DNA from: Bacteroides ovatus
Lineage (GTDB): Bacteria > Bacteroidota > Bacteroidia > Bacteroidales > Bacteroidaceae
Length of the DNA stretch: 64,000 nt
Reading direction: 5' to 3'
NCBI RefSeq assembly: GCF_001314995.1
Contig: NZ_CP012938.1
Location: 5,270,001 to 5,334,000 of the forward strand
Positions 53,002 through 62,582 of the stretch are shown one piece after another; within the stretch, counting starts at the first letter, position 1; each line of letters opens with the position of its first letter. A model generated the notes under the pieces. It worked only from the letters and a program-made list of their open reading frames with translations, searched no databases and was not told the origin of the DNA. Made by a program: the position numbers and the translations under genes.

Positions 53002-55344
53002 ATGGGTATAAAGAAGAGATTAGGGATAATGGCTATGGCGGCGGTTACAGTATCGTCCGCCATGGCTCAACAACCAGTGGATTATGTGAATCCGATAATT
53101 GGTACTAATGGTATGGGGCATACCTTTCCCGGTGCTTGCACACCTTTCGGATGGGTACAGTTGAGCCCGGATACAGACACAATTCCACATAACGTAAACG
53201 GAGCCTATCAGAAGAACGCCTATGAGTATTGCGCCGGTTATCAATATCGTGATAAGACAATTGTGGGTTTTAGCCATACACACCTTAGCGGAACCGGACA
53301 TTCGGACCTGGGCGATATTTTACTGATGCCTGCCGTAGGTGAACTGAAACTGAATCCCGGCAGGGCGGATTACCCGGACGAAGGATACCGTTCCAGTTTC
53401 AGCCATGCCACGGAAAAAGCTGCTCCCGGATATTATGAAGTGATGCTGGATGATTATGGCATTAAGGCGCAGTTGACTGCAACGCAACGTGTGGGTATAC
53501 ATAAATATACCTTCCCGAAAGGAAAAGACGGTCATCTGATTCTGGACTTGGTACATGGTATCTATAATTATGACGGTAAGGTACTATGGGCAAACCTGCG
53601 GGTTGAAAATGATACCTTGCTTACGGGCTATCGCATAACAAACGGATGGGCAAGAACCAACTATACTTATTTTGCAATTTCTCTTTCACAACCTATAAGG
53701 GAATATGGGTATAAGGACAAAGAAAAAGTGCGTTATAATGGCTTCTGGCGTCGTTTCAATATGGAAAAGAATTTTCCGGAGATTACAGGACGCAAGATTG
53801 TGGCTTACTTCAACTTTGATACAGTCAAAGAATCCGAACTGGTCGTAAAGGTGGCATTGTCGGCTGTCAGTACCGAGGGAGCTATCAAGAATCTACATGC
53901 CGAAGCTTCCAGAAAAAGCTTTGAAGAACTGGCAGAAGCCGCCCGAACGGACTGGAACAATGAACTCGATCATTTTGAGGCGGAAGGAACTGCAGACCAG
54001 AAAGCAATGCTCTACACTTCGCTTTATCATACGATGATTAATCCATCGGTCTATATGGACGTAGACGGATCTTATCGTGGCTTGGATCACAATATCCATC
54101 AGGCAAAAGGCTTCACCAACTACACGATATTTTCACTCTGGGATACCTACCGTGCGGAACATCCGTTCCTGAATCTAGTGAAGCCGGAACGTAGTGTGGA
54201 CATGGTGGAGTCAATGATTAAGCATGAACAGCAAAGTGTGCACGGGATGTTGCCTGTCTGGAGTCTGATGGGTAATGAGAACTGGTGTATGAGTGGCTAC
54301 CATGCCGTATCGGTGTTGGCGGATGCCATAACTAAAGGAATTTTTTCCAATGTAGACGAGGCTTTGGACGCAATGGTCAGTACTTCTACTGTACCTTATT
54401 ACGAAGGAGTGGCGGACTATATGAAACTGGGCTATATCCCGTTGGACAAAAGCGGTACGGCAGCTTCCTCCACGTTGGAATATGCGTATGATGACTGGAC
54501 CATCTATCAGACTGCCTTAAAATCCGGAAAGAAAGAGATTGCCGAAACGTATCGGAAGCGTGCTTTGAACTACCGTAATATCTATGACACGACGATTGGT
54601 TTTGCCCGTCCCCGATTTAGTGGCGGTTCATTCAAGAAGGACTTTGATGTGTTGCAGACCTATGGTGAGGGGTTCATTGAGGGAAATTCCTGGAACTTCT
54701 CTTTCCATGTGCCCCATGACGTATTTGGCATGATGGACCTGATGGGAGGGGAGAGAGTGTTTGTAGACAAACTGGATAAGCTGTTCTCCATGCATCTGCC
54801 GGAAAAGTATTATGAGCACAACGAAGATATAACGGAAGAATGCCTGGTTGGCGGATATGTGCATGGCAATGAACCCAGCCATCATATTCCTTATCTCTAT
54901 GCATGGACCTCTGAACCTTGGAAAACACAGTACTGGTTGCGTGAAATCCTGAATAAGATGTATCGTAATGACATCAACGGACTGGGTGGCAATGACGACT
55001 GCGGACAGATGTCTGCTTGGTATCTTTTCTCCGTAATGGGTTTCTATCCGGTTTGTCCCGGAACAGACGAGTATGTACTGGGAGCCCCGTATTTGCCTTA
55101 TCTGAAGTTGAAACTTCCCAATGGCAATACATTGGAGATCAAAGCACCGGACGTCAGTGACAAGAAGCGTTATGTTCAGTCTCTGAAACTGAACGGGAAA
55201 GTATATGATAAGATGTACATTACACACGAGGATATATTAAAAGGTGGAGTATTGGAGTTTAAGATGTCCGCATCGCCCAACAAACGTCGTGGTCTGGCGA
55301 AAGGAGACAAACCTTACTCGTTAACCGATGGAATCAATAAATAA
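53002..55344 (+). CDS. GH92 exo-alpha-mannosidase
   Basis: 780 residues with signal peptide ('MAMAAVTVSSAMA'). 'VDYVNPIIGTNGMGHTFPGA', 'FSLWDTYRAEHPFLNLV', 'LEYAYDDWTIYQTAL' and 'GGNDDCGQMSAWYLFSVMGF' are family blocks. The acid Glu624 lies in an intact 'HGNEPSHHIPYLY'. It should remove alpha-linked mannose by inversion in the periplasm; linkage (1,2/1,3/1,4) cannot be read from sequence. It is followed 12 bases later by the BSP-type gene. Confidence 0.92.
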   Translation: MGIKKRLGIMAMAAVTVSSAMAQQPVDYVNPIIGTNGMGHTFPGACTPFGWVQLSPDTDTIPHNVNGAYQKNAYEYCAGYQYRDKTIVGFSHTHLSGTGHSDLGDILLMPAVGELKLNPGRADYPDEGYRSSFSHATEKAAPGYYEVMLDDYGIKAQLTATQRVGIHKYTFPKGKDGHLILDLVHGIYNYDGKVLWANLRVENDTLLTGYRITNGWARTNYTYFAISLSQPIREYGYKDKEKVRYNGFWRRFNMEKNFPEITGRKIVAYFNFDTVKESELVVKVALSAVSTEGAIKNLHAEASRKSFEELAEAARTDWNNELDHFEAEGTADQKAMLYTSLYHTMINPSVYMDVDGSYRGLDHNIHQAKGFTNYTIFSLWDTYRAEHPFLNLVKPERSVDMVESMIKHEQQSVHGMLPVWSLMGNENWCMSGYHAVSVLADAITKGIFSNVDEALDAMVSTSTVPYYEGVADYMKLGYIPLDKSGTAASSTLEYAYDDWTIYQTALKSGKKEIAETYRKRALNYRNIYDTTIGFARPRFSGGSFKKDFDVLQTYGEGFIEGNSWNFSFHVPHDVFGMMDLMGGERVFVDKLDKLFSMHLPEKYYEHNEDITEECLVGGYVHGNEPSHHIPYLYAWTSEPWKTQYWLREILNKMYRNDINGLGGNDDCGQMSAWYLFSVMGFYPVCPGTDEYVLGAPYLPYLKLKLPNGNTLEIKAPDVSDKKRYVQSLKLNGKVYDKMYITHEDILKGGVLEFKMSASPNKRRGLAKGDKPYSLTDGINK

Positions 55345-55356
55345 TAAAATAAAGAT

Positions 55357-56154
55357 ATGAAAAAGAGAAACTTGATCTATGTTACCTGTATGCTAATCGC
55401 TATGGGAGCTTGTTCTGCAACTTCAAAGAATCAGGCTGAAGTTGTGACTGACACATGGGGAAAATATAATGTGGGCACTATCCTGTTTGAAGATAAAGCA
55501 CCGGAAACGAAAGGTTCTGATGTCTATCACCGGATTATCCCCGATGCGGAATCGTATATCAAGGCCCAGGCACGTGAGGTATTGGCTACCCTTTATAATT
55601 CTCCGGATGATAGTATTCCGACAGTGAACAAGATACATTATACGTTGGAAGATATTGAAGGCGTTTCTGCTAAAGGTGGTGGTAATGGTGATGTCACAAT
55701 CTTCTATAGCACGCGGCATATTGAGAAATCATTTGCGAAGAATGATACGGCAAAGCTGTTTTTCGAAACGCGCGGAGTATTGCTGCACGAACTGACACAT
55801 GCCTATCAGCTGGAACCGCAAGGAATTGGTTCTTATGGGACTAACCGTGTTTTCTGGGCATTTATTGAAGGCATGGCCGATGCTGTACGTGTGGCAAACG
55901 GTGGTTTCGATGGTCCTAATGCCCGTCCAAAAGGTGGGAACTATATGGACGGTTATCGTACGGCCGGTTATTTCTTTGTCTGGCTGCGTGATAACAAAGA
56001 CCCTGAATTCTTGCGTAAGTTCAATCGCAGTACGTTGGAGGTGGTGCCTTGGTCGTTTGATGGTGCTATCAAACATATTTTAGGGAATGAATATAATATT
56101 GATGAACTGTGGCACGAATATCAAGTTGCGGTAGGAGATGTACAAGCACAATAA
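55357..56154 (+). CDS. Basic secretory protein-family lipoprotein with HExxH metallopeptidase motif
   Basis: 265 residues. Lipobox 'YVTCMLIAMGAC|SATSKNQ'. The body matches the plant basic secretory protein family (BSP): HELTH at residues 144-148 ('GVLLHELTHAYQLEPQGIG') and 'FWAFIEGMADAVRVANGGF', where Glu/Asp could complete a zinc site. The family is regarded as putative metallopeptidases. Located between two GH92 genes (12 bases after one, 8 before the other), it is firmly in the operon. Together with the C2-type protein it suggests that the natural substrate contains protein. Confidence 0.85.
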   Translation: MKKRNLIYVTCMLIAMGACSATSKNQAEVVTDTWGKYNVGTILFEDKAPETKGSDVYHRIIPDAESYIKAQAREVLATLYNSPDDSIPTVNKIHYTLEDIEGVSAKGGGNGDVTIFYSTRHIEKSFAKNDTAKLFFETRGVLLHELTHAYQLEPQGIGSYGTNRVFWAFIEGMADAVRVANGGFDGPNARPKGGNYMDGYRTAGYFFVWLRDNKDPEFLRKFNRSTLEVVPWSFDGAIKHILGNEYNIDELWHEYQVAVGDVQAQ

Positions 56155-56162
56155 GAATAAAT

Positions 56163-59100
56163 ATGGCTAGTAGATTGGGTAAAAAGAGATTGTTTTTGGT
56201 TTGGTCGTGTCTGGTGAGTATTTTGCCGGGCATGGCTCAAACCGAGAAACTGATTGATTATGTGAATCCATTTGTGGGAACAGATGGTTATGGTAATGTG
56301 TATCCGGGTGCGCAGATTCCTTTCGGAGGAATTCAGATGAGTCCGGACACAGATAGTAAATACTATGATGCGGCTTCTGGTTATAAATATAATCATTCCA
56401 CCTTGTTGGGATTCAGCCTGACTCATTTAAGCGGGACTGGTATACCTGATTTGGGAGACTTTCTGTTTATTCCCGGAACAGGAGAGATGAAACTGGATCC
56501 AGGGACACGTGAGGAGCCGGAAAAGGGATACCGTTCACGTTATTCTCATGAGAAGGAATGGGCATCACCTAATTATTATGCGGTGGAGCTGTCAGATTAT
56601 GGAGTAAAGGCTGAAATGACGTCAGGAGTACGTAGTGGTATGTTTCGCTTCACCTATCCTCAATCGGATAAAGCTTTTATTATGATCGATATGAACCATA
56701 CTTTATGGCAATCTTGTGAATGGGCGAATCTGCGCATGGAAAATGATTCCACCATCACCGGATATAAACTGGTAAAAGGCTGGGGACCGGAACGGCATAT
56801 TTATTTCACGGCTACTTTCTCTAAAAAGTTGACCGGTTTGCGCTTTATGCAGAATAAGAAACCGGTGATTTACAATACCTCCCGGTTTCGTAGCAGCTAT
56901 GAAGCCTGGGGAAAGAATTTGATGGCTTGCATCTCTTTTGATACGAAAGCCGGAGAGGAAGTGATTGTAAAAACTGCTATTTCATCGGTCAGCACAAACG
57001 GGGCAAAGAACAATATGGCGGAACTTGCCGGACTCGCTTTCGATGAACTGAAAGCTAAAGGAGAAGCACTGTGGGAAAAAGAACTTGGAAAATATACCCT
57101 TACTGCCGACCGTAAAACGAAAAGAACATTCTATACGTCGGCTTATCATGCGGCTTTGCATCCGTTCATCTTTCAGGATGTAGACGGGCAGTTTCGAGGA
57201 TTAGATAAAAATATAGAGAAAGCCGAAGGATTTACCAACTATACGGTATTCTCTCTTTGGGATACCTACCGGGCTTTGCATCCCTGGTTCAATCTGGTGC
57301 AGCAGGAAGTGAATGCCGATATTGCCAATTCCATGTTGGCTCATTATGATAAAAGTGTGGAGAAAATGCTGCCTGTCTGGTCGTTTTATGGAAATGAGAC
57401 TTGGTGTATGATTGGTTATCATGCAGTTTCCGTATTGGCTGACATGATTGTGAAGGGAGTAAAAGGGTTCGATTACGAACGTGCGTATGAGGCTATGAAG
57501 ACCACGGCGATGAATCCGAATTATGACTGTTTGCCGGAGTATCGTATGATGGGATATGTGCCTTTCGATAAAGAGGCGGAATCAGTATCTAAAACATTGG
57601 AATATGCGTATGATGATTATTGTATGGCACAGGCTGCCAAGGCTTTGGGTAAAGAGGATGATTATCGTTATTTCTTGAATCGTGCACTCTCTTATCAGAC
57701 TTTGATTGATCCGGAAACGAAGTATATGCGTGGCAAGGACAGTCAGGGAAACTGGCGTACACCGTTTACTCCGGTAGCTTATCAGGGCCCCGGATCTGTA
57801 AATGGATGGGGGGATATTACGGAAGGCTTTACTGTACAATATACCTGGTACGTACCACAAGATGTACAAGGATATATCAACGAAGCTGGCGAAAACTGGT
57901 TCCGCAACCGGTTGGACGAACTGTTCACAGTAGAGTTGCCGGATGACATTCCGGGAGCACATGATATTCAAGGCCGTATCGGAGCCTATTGGCATGGAAA
58001 TGAACCTTGCCATCATGTAGCGTATCTTTATAATTACTTGAAAGAACCTTGGAAATGTCAGAAGTGGGTACGGACGATTGCTGACCGTTTCTATGGCGAT
58101 ACTCCGGATGCATTAAGTGGCAATGACGATTGCGGACAGATGTCGGCTTGGTATATGTTCAATTGCATAGGCTTTTACCCGGTGGCTCCTTCAAGCAATA
58201 TGTATAACATCGGTTCTCCTTGCGTTGAGGCAATAACTGTTCGGATGAGTAACGGAAAGGTGATTGAAATGGTAGCAGATAATTGGTCGCCGAAGAATGT
58301 GTATGTAAAGGAATTGTATGTGAACGGCAAGAAGTATGACAAGTCTTATTTGAAATATGAGGATATACGTGATGGCGTGAAACTACGTTTTGTCATGAGC
58401 AGTAAACCGAACTATAAGCGTGCGGTATCGGATGAAGCGGTAGCTCCTTCTTTGTCGTTGCCTGGAAAGACAATGAAATATCAGGCAAATTTTTCAGAAA
58501 AGAAAAAGAGTGGTAATCCTGTTTTTAAAGGTTGGTATGCCGATCCCGAAGGAGTCGTGTTTGGAGATGAATATTGGATCTATCCTACGTATTCGGCACC
58601 TTATGATGAACAAACCTTTATGGATGCCTTTTCGTCTAAAGACTTGGTGAACTGGACAAAGCATCCGAAAGTCATATCAAAAGAGAATATCAGTTGGCTT
58701 CGTCGTGCTCTTTGGGCGCCAGCGGTGCTTTCAGCGAATGATAAGTATTATTTGTTTTTCGGAGCTAATGATATTCAGAATAATAATGAAGTAGGAGGGA
58801 TTGGTGTTGCTACGTCAGATAGTCCTGCCGGACCTTTTAAGGATGCTTTGGGTAAGCCGCTGATTGATAAGATCGTTCATGGGGCTCAACCTATCGATCA
58901 GTTTGTATTCAAGGATGATGACGGGCAATATTACATGTATTATGGTGGCTGGGGACATTGTAATATGGTGAAAATGGCTCCTGACTTATTGAGTATTGTT
59001 CCTTTTGAGGACGGAACGATGTATAAGGAAGTCACTCCGGAAAACTATGTAGAAGGACCATTTATGTTGAAACGTAATGGAAAATATTATTTCATGTGGT

Positions 59101-59420
59101 CGGAAGGTGGCTGGGGACTCCCGAACTATAGTGTAGCATATTCCATTTCAGATTCTCCCTTTGGTCCGTTCAAAAGGGTTGGTAAAATCCTGGAACAGGA
59201 TCTTTCGGTAGCTACCGGAGCAGGACATCATTCGGTGATAAAAGGAGCCGGAGAAGATGAATGGTATATTGTTTATCATCGTCGTCCGTTAGGTGAAACA
59301 GCAGCAAATAGTCGTGCAACTTGTATTGATCGAATGTATTTTGATGAAAACGGGTATATTAAACCAGTGAAAATGACTTTTGAAGGAGTATTACCCAGTC
59401 CGCTTGATAGTACGAAGTGA
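56163..59420 (+). CDS. GH92-GH43 fusion enzyme
   Basis: 1085 residues from the ATG at 56163, with signal peptide ('LVWSCLVSILPGMA'). Residues ~25-760 are GH92: 'IDYVNPFVGTDGYGNVYPGA', 'LEYAYDDYCMAQAA', acid Glu614 in 'HGNEPCHHVAYLYNY', 'SGNDDCGQMSAWYMFNCIGF'. Residues ~780-1085 form a five-bladed GH43-type propeller: Asp794 in 'WYADPEGVVF', Asp912 in 'QPIDQFVFKDDDG', Glu964 in 'ENYVEGPFML', the expected base, pKa modulator and acid. GH43 acts on arabino- or xylo-furanosides and some galactosides. One protein with mannosidase and pentosidase-like modules suggests a decorated mannoside. Both halves look catalytically complete. Confidence 0.9.
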   Translation: MASRLGKKRLFLVWSCLVSILPGMAQTEKLIDYVNPFVGTDGYGNVYPGAQIPFGGIQMSPDTDSKYYDAASGYKYNHSTLLGFSLTHLSGTGIPDLGDFLFIPGTGEMKLDPGTREEPEKGYRSRYSHEKEWASPNYYAVELSDYGVKAEMTSGVRSGMFRFTYPQSDKAFIMIDMNHTLWQSCEWANLRMENDSTITGYKLVKGWGPERHIYFTATFSKKLTGLRFMQNKKPVIYNTSRFRSSYEAWGKNLMACISFDTKAGEEVIVKTAISSVSTNGAKNNMAELAGLAFDELKAKGEALWEKELGKYTLTADRKTKRTFYTSAYHAALHPFIFQDVDGQFRGLDKNIEKAEGFTNYTVFSLWDTYRALHPWFNLVQQEVNADIANSMLAHYDKSVEKMLPVWSFYGNETWCMIGYHAVSVLADMIVKGVKGFDYERAYEAMKTTAMNPNYDCLPEYRMMGYVPFDKEAESVSKTLEYAYDDYCMAQAAKALGKEDDYRYFLNRALSYQTLIDPETKYMRGKDSQGNWRTPFTPVAYQGPGSVNGWGDITEGFTVQYTWYVPQDVQGYINEAGENWFRNRLDELFTVELPDDIPGAHDIQGRIGAYWHGNEPCHHVAYLYNYLKEPWKCQKWVRTIADRFYGDTPDALSGNDDCGQMSAWYMFNCIGFYPVAPSSNMYNIGSPCVEAITVRMSNGKVIEMVADNWSPKNVYVKELYVNGKKYDKSYLKYEDIRDGVKLRFVMSSKPNYKRAVSDEAVAPSLSLPGKTMKYQANFSEKKKSGNPVFKGWYADPEGVVFGDEYWIYPTYSAPYDEQTFMDAFSSKDLVNWTKHPKVISKENISWLRRALWAPAVLSANDKYYLFFGANDIQNNNEVGGIGVATSDSPAGPFKDALGKPLIDKIVHGAQPIDQFVFKDDDGQYYMYYGGWGHCNMVKMAPDLLSIVPFEDGTMYKEVTPENYVEGPFMLKRNGKYYFMWSEGGWGLPNYSVAYSISDSPFGPFKRVGKILEQDLSVATGAGHHSVIKGAGEDEWYIVYHRRPLGETAANSRATCIDRMYFDENGYIKPVKMTFEGVLPSPLDSTK

Positions 59421-59473
59421 TGTTTTTATTACATTTGCCAATGTAAAACGATTATTAATTAAATATCTAAATC

Positions 59474-61420
59474 ATGAGAAGATATATTCTGTTAGTTGTG
59501 TGTTTGTGCTTAGTTTCACTACTTCATGCGCAGAACCGGTTAGAGTTGGTTTCTCCCAATGGAGAGCTGAAAGTGTCCTTGAATCTCTCGGATAAAATCT
59601 ATTATAGTATAGATTATAACGGAGATGTATTGTTGAAAGACAATTCTCTTTTGTTGGTTCTGAAAAATCAAGTGTTGGGACAGAACCCTAAGTTGCGTCG
59701 TCAGAAGCAATGGAGTGTCGACGAGCAATTAACTCCTATTGTTCCTTTGAAATATTCGAAAGTCAATAATCGTTATAATCAATTGCTACTGACCTTTAAA
59801 GATTATTCAGTAGAATTCCGTGCTTTTGACGATGGAGTTGCTTACCGGTTTATTACCTCACAAAAAGGTGATGTTGAAGTAATGAACGAAGAGTTTGCTA
59901 TCAACTTCCCGTCGGATTATCTTCTTCACTTGCAACAACCGGGAAGTTTCCATACAGCTTATGAGGAACCTTACACACATGTTCAAAGTAATGCGTGGAA
60001 GCCTGAAGAACGGATAGCTGTTTTGCCGGTATTGATTGACACACAAAAAGACTATAAAATATTAATCAGCGAGTCGGATTTGGCTGATTATCCATGTATG
60101 TTTCTCAAAGGAACGGGCACGAACGGAGCAATTTCTGTTTTTCCTAAAGCTCCGCTTGCGTTTGCCGAAAACAGTGATCGTAGTGTGAAGATTACTCAAG
60201 AAGCTGATTACATTGCTAAAACAAAAGGTACGAGAAATTATCCTTGGCGTTACTTTGTGATAAGTAAAAATGATAAGCAGTTGATTGAGAACACAATGAC
60301 TTATAAACTGGCTGAAAAGAATCAACTTCAGGATATTTCATGGATTAAGCCGGGACAGGTAAGCTGGGAATGGTGGAATGACGCTTCTCCTTACGGACCG
60401 GATGTGGATTTTGTTTCCGGTTATAACTTGGATACTTATAAGTATTACATTGATTTTGCTTCTAAATTTGGTATTCCATATATCATTATGGATGAAGGCT
60501 GGGCTAAAAGTACGCGTGATCCTTATACGCCTAATCCCAAAGTAGACTTGCACGAGTTGATTCGTTATGGCAAAGAAAAAAATGTAGGGATTGTGCTTTG
60601 GTTGACATGGTTGACGGTAGAAAACAATTTTGATCTCTTCAAGACTTTCAATGAATGGGGAGTAAAAGGACTTAAGATTGATTTTATGGACAGAAGCGAT
60701 CAGTGGATGGTCAACTATTACGAACGGGTAGCCCGGGAAGCAGCCAAACATCATTTGTTTGTCGATTTTCATGGCTCTTTCAAACCTGCCGGACTGGAAT
60801 ATAAATATCCGAATGTGCTGTCTTACGAAGGAGTGCGTGGCATGGAACAAATGGGCGGTTGTTATCCGGATAATAGTTTGTATTTACCATTTATGCGTAA
60901 TGCTGTCGGTCCGATGGATTATACTCCCGGGGCGATGATTAGTATGCAGCCTAATGTGTATCGGTCGGAACGTCCTAATGCTGCAAGTATCGGAACACGT
61001 GCTTATCAGTTGGCACTCTTTGTGGTTTTTGAGAGTGGTCTGCAGATGTTGGCAGATAATCCTACTCTTTATTATCGTAATGAAGATTGTACCCGTTTCA
61101 TCACACAAGTTCCCGTAACATGGGACGAGACTGTGGCATTGGAAGCTAAAGCGGGTGAATACGTCATTGTAGCAAAACGGAAAGGCGATAAGTGGTTTAT
61201 AGGAGGAATGACTAATAATGGTAAAAAGGAACGTGAGTTTACCATAAAGTTAGATTTCTTGAATAAAGATCGCTCTTATCAAATGATATCTTTTGAGGAT
61301 GGTATCAACGCAGGACGTCAGGCGATGGATTATCGTTGCAAGTCATCCCAGGTGAAAGCCGGGGAGCAGCTAACTATAAAGATGGTTAGAAATGGTGGCT
61401 TTGCAGCTGTCATTGAATGA
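59474..61420 (+). CDS. GH97 glycosidase, retaining type (alpha-galactosidase-like)
   Basis: 648 residues with signal peptide. N-terminal beta-sandwich, central barrel and C-terminal beta domain as in GH97. 'VSWEWWNDASPYGPD', 'YIIMDEGWAKSTRDP', Asp403 in 'KGLKIDFMDRSDQWM' and Glu452 in 'LSYEGVRGMEQ' are seen. GH97 divides into inverting alpha-glucosidases (SusB, no Asp nucleophile) and retaining enzymes with Asp in the KIDFMDR motif, such as the B. thetaiotaomicron alpha-galactosidase. Asp403 puts this one in the retaining group. Last gene of the locus; its end faces a convergent two-component system. Confidence 0.88.
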   Translation: MRRYILLVVCLCLVSLLHAQNRLELVSPNGELKVSLNLSDKIYYSIDYNGDVLLKDNSLLLVLKNQVLGQNPKLRRQKQWSVDEQLTPIVPLKYSKVNNRYNQLLLTFKDYSVEFRAFDDGVAYRFITSQKGDVEVMNEEFAINFPSDYLLHLQQPGSFHTAYEEPYTHVQSNAWKPEERIAVLPVLIDTQKDYKILISESDLADYPCMFLKGTGTNGAISVFPKAPLAFAENSDRSVKITQEADYIAKTKGTRNYPWRYFVISKNDKQLIENTMTYKLAEKNQLQDISWIKPGQVSWEWWNDASPYGPDVDFVSGYNLDTYKYYIDFASKFGIPYIIMDEGWAKSTRDPYTPNPKVDLHELIRYGKEKNVGIVLWLTWLTVENNFDLFKTFNEWGVKGLKIDFMDRSDQWMVNYYERVAREAAKHHLFVDFHGSFKPAGLEYKYPNVLSYEGVRGMEQMGGCYPDNSLYLPFMRNAVGPMDYTPGAMISMQPNVYRSERPNAASIGTRAYQLALFVVFESGLQMLADNPTLYYRNEDCTRFITQVPVTWDETVALEAKAGEYVIVAKRKGDKWFIGGMTNNGKKEREFTIKLDFLNKDRSYQMISFEDGINAGRQAMDYRCKSSQVKAGEQLTIKMVRNGGFAAVIE

Positions 61421-61782
61421 TGGCACATATTCTAACTTTCCATACATAAAAATGGAAATCATCTTTCAATCTATCACCATCCTTCTGAAACACCTTGTTC
61501 ATCGAGCTTTCAGGGCGGTGATAGGTTGTTCTCCATCTATCACCTAATCTTCATCTATCACCGTTTGAAATGAACATGCCTGCATATAAACATAAGCTGG
61601 TATGTAAATAGAAGTTTCAACAGGGGATACTTTTGGTTTCAAGGCGGGAAACTGCAGTTTCATAGGCTTGAAACAAAGTGTTTTGCGGCTTGAAACTCTT
61701 TGTTTCAAGCGTTGAAACCAATCGTTTCACGGCACGAAACACTTTGTTTTGCTATTTGTTCTAAGAAGGCAAAGCCTCGGAA
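61421..61782. repeat. Repeat-rich convergent intergenic region (362 bp)
   Basis: Two repeat types. First, TCTATCACC occurs three times (61470, 61536, 61554) and once inverted (GGTGATAGG, 61517). Second, GTTTC/GAAAC occurs about ten times in alternating orientation between 61612 and 61741. These include a perfect 9-bp hairpin 61688-61710 enclosed by an outer near-perfect stem 61671-61685 with 61736-61750. No open frame of interest. It probably terminates both convergent transcripts. Confidence 0.7.
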
Positions 61783-62577
61783 TCAACGCTTTCTCTTAGA
61801 GAACCACTCTTTAAATTCTGCTACTCGGGCTTTACTGACAAGTATTTTTTCTTTGATTCCTGAATAATACAAGTTGATGGACAGTCGGCTGTTGAACCAT
61901 AAGTCAATATCTTTGATAGCTTCTCGCGAAATAAGATATTGGCGGTTAGCCCGAAAGAAAAGAGAAGGATTGAGACACTCCGTAAGTTCATCTAATGTTT
62001 GAGAAAAACAGTATTCGGTTTCATCGGTTAAGACTACCTTGACCTGACAGTCCTTAATATAAAACAATTGTATCATATCTACAGAGACAGGCAATAGTTT
62101 GTCTCCTTTGGTAGGAATAAGGAAATGACTTTTATAGTTTTCCTGCTTTTGGAGTGAATGTATCAGTTTCAGTAGCTCATTCTCCTGTTGTGGAAAAGGA
62201 AACAGGTGTTTGTCAGCAGCATCCTGTAAACCTTGCAGCTTATCGAAAGCGTGTTCTATGTCTTCCTTACCGATGGGTTTTAATAAGTAGTCGATGCTGT
62301 TTACTTTGAATGCGCGTAATGCATATTCATCATAGGCAGTTGTAAAGATAATCGGACAAGTAATATTGATATGATTGAATATCTCGAAGGCGGAACCATC
62401 TGCCAGGTGAATATCCATGAATACCAGTTCCGGCATCGGATGAGAACTGAACCATTCGATAGTGGAACTGATACTATCCAGTATGGTCACGATTTCTCCA
62501 TTCGGTTTTATTTCATTAAGCAGTGAAGTCAGATTTCGTACTGCTGCTTTTTCGTCTTCTATAATGACAATCTTCAT
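61783..62577 (-). CDS. LytTR-family response regulator
   Basis: 264 residues. Receiver domain (1-120) with acidic pair 'VIIEDEKAA', phosphoacceptor Asp in 'ELVFMDIHLADG', Thr in 'IFTTAYDEYAL' and Lys in 'YLLKPIGKED'. LytTR DNA-binding domain (about 155-262: 'FLIPTKGDKLLPVSVDMIQL', 'FFRANRQYLISREAI'). It is the regulator of the membrane kinase encoded 5 bases upstream. The receiver is complete, unlike that of the regulator at 31118. Confidence 0.93.
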   Translation of the reverse strand: MKIVIIEDEKAAVRNLTSLLNEIKPNGEIVTILDSISSTIEWFSSHPMPELVFMDIHLADGSAFEIFNHINITCPIIFTTAYDEYALRAFKVNSIDYLLKPIGKEDIEHAFDKLQGLQDAADKHLFPFPQQENELLKLIHSLQKQENYKSHFLIPTKGDKLLPVSVDMIQLFYIKDCQVKVVLTDETEYCFSQTLDELTECLNPSLFFRANRQYLISREAIKDIDLWFNSRLSINLYYSGIKEKILVSKARVAEFKEWFSKRKR

Positions 62578-62582
62578 GGTGG

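Noticed and set aside
50710..59420. Tandem GH92 genes as a recent duplication
   Set aside because: The three proteins share only family blocks and differ widely in sequence and architecture; this is old divergence.
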